A stretch of 64,000 bases of DNA from positions 1 to 64,000 of the forward strand of contig PDSZ01000026.1 of assembly GCA_002748705.1 (NCBI GenBank), given 5' to 3'. How positions within the stretch are numbered: position 1 is the stretch's first letter; every line of letters starts with the position of its first letter. The position numbers and the translations under genes are program-made. Shown here piece after piece: positions 61,720 through 64,000 of the stretch. A model generated the notes under the pieces. It worked only from the letters and a program-made list of their open reading frames with translations, did not search any database and was not told where the DNA came from. Source of the stretch: Candidatus Fermentibacterota bacterium. GTDB lineage: Bacteria; Fermentibacterota; Fermentibacteria; Fermentibacterales; Fermentibacteraceae.

Positions 61720-62091
61720 GTGCCAGAAAGAAATCACAATCTGATAACACATCTTATCATTGCAGCCCTTGTTCTCTACATTACTTCTCTGCTTCTCGGT
61801 GATGCCATGCACTTCACCGGAATATGGGGAGTGGTCATCACAGCTGTGGTTACAGGTCTTCTTAACTTCTTACTGGCTCCGGTGATTTCATTCTTAACCT
61901 GCCCTCTGCAGATACTTACACTGGGGCTGGCAAGATTCCTTGTCAGCGGGCTGATGATTCTTCTGGCCTCAAAAGTGCTGGACAGTTTTACCATCAGCGG
62001 TTTCTGGTGGGCAGTGCTTGCAGCTATTCTTATCTCTGTACTTATGTCGGCAATTGAGAAACTGTTCGGGTTCAGAGGAAGCAGAAGCTGA
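61720..62091 (+). CDS. Phage-holin-4-2-type small membrane protein (YvlD-like)
   Basis: A 123-residue inner-membrane protein with four membrane segments of the PF04020 (phage holin 4 family 2, YvlD-like) type. Landmarks are an N-terminal ITHLIIAALVLYITSLLLG, GIWGVVITAVVTGLLNFLLAPV, CPLQILTLGLARFLVSGLMILLAS, and SGFWWAVLAAILISVLM near the end. Despite the family's name, bacterial members are not prophage lysis genes; they are chromosomal proteins of unknown role, sometimes linked to envelope stress. I use GTG 61720 because AAGGA sits six bases upstream; ATG 61705 and 61714 are in frame but have unsuitable ribosome-site spacing. It converges on the CofE-like gene with no gap. Confidence 0.75.
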   Translation: MPERNHNLITHLIIAALVLYITSLLLGDAMHFTGIWGVVITAVVTGLLNFLLAPVISFLTCPLQILTLGLARFLVSGLMILLASKVLDSFTISGFWWAVLAAILISVLMSAIEKLFGFRGSRS

Positions 62092-62787
62092 TCAGTTTTC
62101 TTCTCTGATTATACCTGCAGGTGTTCCAGCTGTACCCTGCCCCAGAGGATTATCTCTCAGAATACCTGAAATCAGCTCTGTATCAAGACTTCCGGGATAC
62201 CAGCCAAGAATATTGCCGCCCAGGTCATTTATATCCACAACAGCAGCTCTGCAGCCGAACCTTTTTGCAATGCTTTCTGCAACCTGATGCGGTTTCGCAG
62301 GAGCAAGGCTTACAGCATTGTTGAAAGGAGGAATAGTGCCTTTTGTGGGCCCGTCAATGGAACGGGCACAGGGCCCTGCTATTCTGTAAAAATCCCCTCG
62401 TCTGCCCAACAGTCTGGTTAACCCTCCAAGAATTGCAGCGGCAAAGATTCTCCATGCACCGCACTCTCTCATGGCACATTCCATAGTTTCAGGCATTCCC
62501 AGCCCTATTCCAGCAGGAGTTCTCGTTACGAATCTGCTGAGGAATCTTGCTGAAGGCCTGACATTCAGCTCATCTTCTCCTAAAACGAAATATCTTCCCT
62601 GGCTTGCACCTACAGCTTTTTCACTTACGAATAGAATATCATCTGCTTCAGGTTTTTCCCCTGCTTTATCAAGCCCCTCTGCAATTGCCTGCAGAAGATC
62701 ATCTCCTCTGAGTATCAGTTTGGTTTTTACAGGAATGCGCAGCCAGCTTTTTCCGCCAAGGGTAATCACAGGTTGTTTAGTATTCAT
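62092..62787 (-). CDS. CofE-like (coenzyme F420-0:L-glutamate ligase-type) protein
   Basis: A 231-residue protein of the CofE superfamily. It has LRIPVKTKLILRGDDLLQAI, then DDILFVSEKAVGASQGR near residue 50, and in the second half FYRIAGPCARSIDGPTKGTIPPFNNAVSLAPAKP followed by VDINDLGGNILG. These match the GTP-binding and metal-binding regions of CofE, which adds glutamates to F420-0. No other F420 genes are seen, so the family may act on a different substrate here. Some bacterial members stand alone and have unknown function. It starts at ATG 62787 and is divergent from the creatininase gene with only 28 bases between the starts, so they are probably regulated together. Confidence 0.75.
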   Translation of the reverse strand: MNTKQPVITLGGKSWLRIPVKTKLILRGDDLLQAIAEGLDKAGEKPEADDILFVSEKAVGASQGRYFVLGEDELNVRPSARFLSRFVTRTPAGIGLGMPETMECAMRECGAWRIFAAAILGGLTRLLGRRGDFYRIAGPCARSIDGPTKGTIPPFNNAVSLAPAKPHQVAESIAKRFGCRAAVVDINDLGGNILGWYPGSLDTELISGILRDNPLGQGTAGTPAGIIREEN

Positions 62788-62815
62788 ATATTCAACTCCA
62801 CAAAAGGGGTATTAC

Positions 62816-63520
62816 TTGAATCTAATTGAAATGTTCTCAGCTGAAGCAGCCGCCTCTGACAAGTCAGCGATTCTTCTCCCTGCAGGAAGTCTGGAACAGC
62901 ATGGAACAGAAGCACCGCTGGGATGTGACGGCATAATAGCAGAAGCTCTCTGCCGAAAAGCAGGGGAACTTACAGGATGTCCGGTTCTTCCATGCCTCTA
63001 TTACGGTAATTCCCATTGCCACACAGGTTTTTCCGGTACATTCTCTCTCTCTGTGGAAACCAGCGTAAACCTTATTACTGATATCATCTCAGAAGCCGGC
63101 AGAAACGGTTTCAGAAAGCTGCTGATTCTAAGCGGCCACGGCGGTAACAGAATAGCTGCCGAGAAGGCTATTTCAGAGCTGAAAGCCAAAATTTCCGCAG
63201 AATACTCAGGCTACTGGCAGCTGCCCGGCTACACTGAAAAGGAGGAAGAACTTTTCGGAAAAACAGGATATCACATAACAACTTCAGAAGTGTCCATGGT
63301 CTGGCATATTCTGAAAAAGCCTGTTCCTGGAGTATACTCCGGATGTTACCCGAAAACTCTTCCCAATACTTCCGATTTTACCCCTGAACAATGGAAAGAA
63401 AAGTATCCTGACGGAGGAGTCGGAGGAGACATGTCCCGTGTTTCCACTGAAAAGGGGTGCGCTCTATTTGACTATGCTGTCGATATGCTTGCAGAGAAAA
63501 TAAGGGAGATACGAAAATAA
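62816..63520 (+). CDS. Creatininase-family amidohydrolase
   Basis: A 234-residue metal-dependent amidohydrolase of the creatininase family. Landmarks: AILLPAGSLEQHGTEAPLGCDGIIAEAL near residue 15, then LYYGNSHCHTGFSGTFSLSVET near residue 60, and ILSGHGGNRIAAEKAI near residue 105 with the metal-binding E-H-G, D and H-G-G-N residues. Family members include creatininase, the FAPy deformylase ArfB, which acts in flavin and F420 synthesis, and MftE in mycofactocin maturation. The divergence from a CofE-like gene hints at the flavin/F420 type, which is an inference. TTG 62816 has AGGGG seven bases upstream and gives the usual short N-terminus; the frame is open far upstream but lies over the CofE-like gene. 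Confidence 0.8.
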   Translation: MNLIEMFSAEAAASDKSAILLPAGSLEQHGTEAPLGCDGIIAEALCRKAGELTGCPVLPCLYYGNSHCHTGFSGTFSLSVETSVNLITDIISEAGRNGFRKLLILSGHGGNRIAAEKAISELKAKISAEYSGYWQLPGYTEKEEELFGKTGYHITTSEVSMVWHILKKPVPGVYSGCYPKTLPNTSDFTPEQWKEKYPDGGVGGDMSRVSTEKGCALFDYAVDMLAEKIREIRK

Positions 63521-63557
63521 GCAGCGGAAAAGCCGCTTCAGCGAGGGGATGGTTACC

Positions 63558-63881
63558 ATGGAAGCCCAGCCGGTACAGATAATCGCCACATATCCAAGCC
63601 GAGTCGAAGCCATGAAAGTCGGCAGAAGAGCTGTTGAACTCCACATGGCTGCCTGTGCCCAGATAACTTCTCAAATAACAAGCATATATCACTGGGAAGG
63701 CTCTATACAGACAGGTAAGGAGTTTCAGCTTAAACTCAAAACAATAAGCAAGAAGGAACAACAGCTTGTTACCTGGCTCAGTGAACATCATCCGTACAAA
63801 GTGGCAGAAATTCTTGTGGTACCTCTTACCTATGTGTCACCGGATTATCTCCGCTGGATGAAGGAAGTTACTCACCACTGA
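63558..63881 (+). CDS. cutA: CutA1-family divalent cation tolerance protein
   Basis: A 107-residue CutA1 protein, a small trimeric ferredoxin-like-fold protein linked to copper tolerance and to signalling in some bacteria; its biochemical role is still uncertain. Motifs: IIATYPSRVEAMKVGRRAVELHMAACAQI at the N-terminus, SIYHWEGSIQTGKEFQLKLKT in the middle, and HHPYKVAEILVVPL followed by YLRWM near the end. ATG 63558 is preferred, nine bases after GAGGGG; ATG 63549 touches the ribosome site. It starts 37 bases after the creatininase gene and may be cotranscribed. No terminator is seen after it before the right-edge promoter. Confidence 0.9.
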   Translation: MEAQPVQIIATYPSRVEAMKVGRRAVELHMAACAQITSQITSIYHWEGSIQTGKEFQLKLKTISKKEQQLVTWLSEHHPYKVAEILVVPLTYVSPDYLRWMKEVTHH

Positions 63882-63919
63882 GCACATGTGATCTCATTCT
63901 GAAAATCAGCTTTCTTTTC

Positions 63920-63948
63920 TTGACTGTTCCTCGTTTATACTGTATGCT
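63920..63948 (+). promoter_or_regulatory. Promoter near right edge, TTGACT-N17-TATGCT
   Basis: TTGACT at 63920-63925 and TATGCT at 63943-63948 are 17 bases apart, close to the sigma-70 consensus. It probably drives the gene or RNA that begins near 63977 and continues past the window. Confidence 0.6.
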
Positions 63949-63976
63949 CAATTTTGATATTTGCTTTACCATTAAG

Positions 63977-64000
63977 ATGAAAAACTGCGTAAAGAAAAGG
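63977..64000 (+). CDS. Possible start of a gene cut by the right edge
   Basis: An ATG at 63977, 29 bases after the promoter's -10 box, opens a frame reading MKNCVKKR to the window end. There is no clear ribosome site, and eight codons are too few to judge whether it is real. Confidence 0.25.

Noticed and set aside
61705..62091. Prophage holin reading of the small membrane protein
   Set aside because: No phage genes lie nearby, and the PF04020 family is chromosomal despite its name.
62471..62815. Long upstream part of the creatininase frame
   Set aside because: It lies over the CofE-like gene on the opposite strand and has no ribosome site; the TTG at 62816 with AGGGG is much better placed.
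1..64000. CRISPR array, rRNA operon or prophage
   Set aside because: No regularly spaced repeats, no rRNA-like stretch and no phage structural genes were seen on reading both strands.

Overview
The window reads as chromosomal DNA of a Gram-negative, FCB-group-like bacterium. Outer-membrane beta-barrels, lipoproteins with lipobox cysteines, a TolC/HlyD/RND efflux operon, and two secreted proteins with type IX (Por) secretion-like C-terminal domains (40890-43439 and 48430-50439) all point that way. Coding density is high, overlaps of 1-8 bases between genes are common, and GTG or TTG starts behind strong GGAGG-like sites are frequent. The mix of families would suit an uncultured phylum such as Fermentibacteria or a relative, but that placement is an inference; no rRNA gene is present.

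Layout. 1-406: the end of a sulfotransferase. 418-4148: a PHP phosphoesterase, larB and larC on the minus strand and divergent larE, which build the nickel-pincer nucleotide cofactor; no larA client enzyme is present. 4203-5133: a tiny membrane protein coupled to an unknown exported Ser/Thr/Pro-rich protein, closed by a clear terminator. 5223-23871: a cell-surface polysaccharide locus with rfbA, a sugar aminotransferase, WbqC, glycosyltransferases, two full sulfotransferases, a Wzy-like ligase/polymerase, a Wzx-like flippase, a heparinase-like lyase and a DUF354 protein, so the glycan is probably sulfated. 24140-25802: two coupled helical proteins of unknown function. 25801-26331: a small inverted-repeat element and the remains of a DUF4143-type ATPase.

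26487-28253 is an acyl-CoA synthetase. 28293-30455 is an AT-rich scar: an intact beta-propeller lipoprotein, a 5'-truncated radical SAM/SPASM gene and, divergently, a 5'-truncated prolyl oligopeptidase. 30716-33419 holds an unknown 398-residue protein, a candidate small RNA or leader with a near-consensus promoter and a terminator, and malQ. 33536-39717 looks like a DNA-handling neighbourhood: a lamin-tail-domain protein, a ComEB-like dCMP deaminase, a beta-barrel, a ComEA helix-hairpin-helix domain fused to a barrel, another barrel and a RecJ-like DHH protein. A UDP-glucuronate-4-epimerase-like gene follows.

40890-50439 is rich in exported proteins: a YVTN beta-propeller, two related fibronectin-III lipoproteins, an oligopeptidase B-like peptidase and a gingipain-type C25 protease, plus a cNMP-binding/GGDEF regulator. 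50556-56649 is a TetR-controlled RND efflux operon with a visible promoter and operator. 56737-61514 holds a PAS/GAF sensor without an output domain and an Fe/B12-type ABC importer. 61580-63881 holds tRNA-Gln(CTG) with its own promoter and terminator, a small membrane protein, a CofE-like ligase divergent from a creatininase-family amidohydrolase, and CutA. The clearest leads for something undescribed are the structured RNA before malQ, the ComEA-barrel/ComEB operon, the truncated radical SAM/propeller pair, and the coupled unknown gene pairs.
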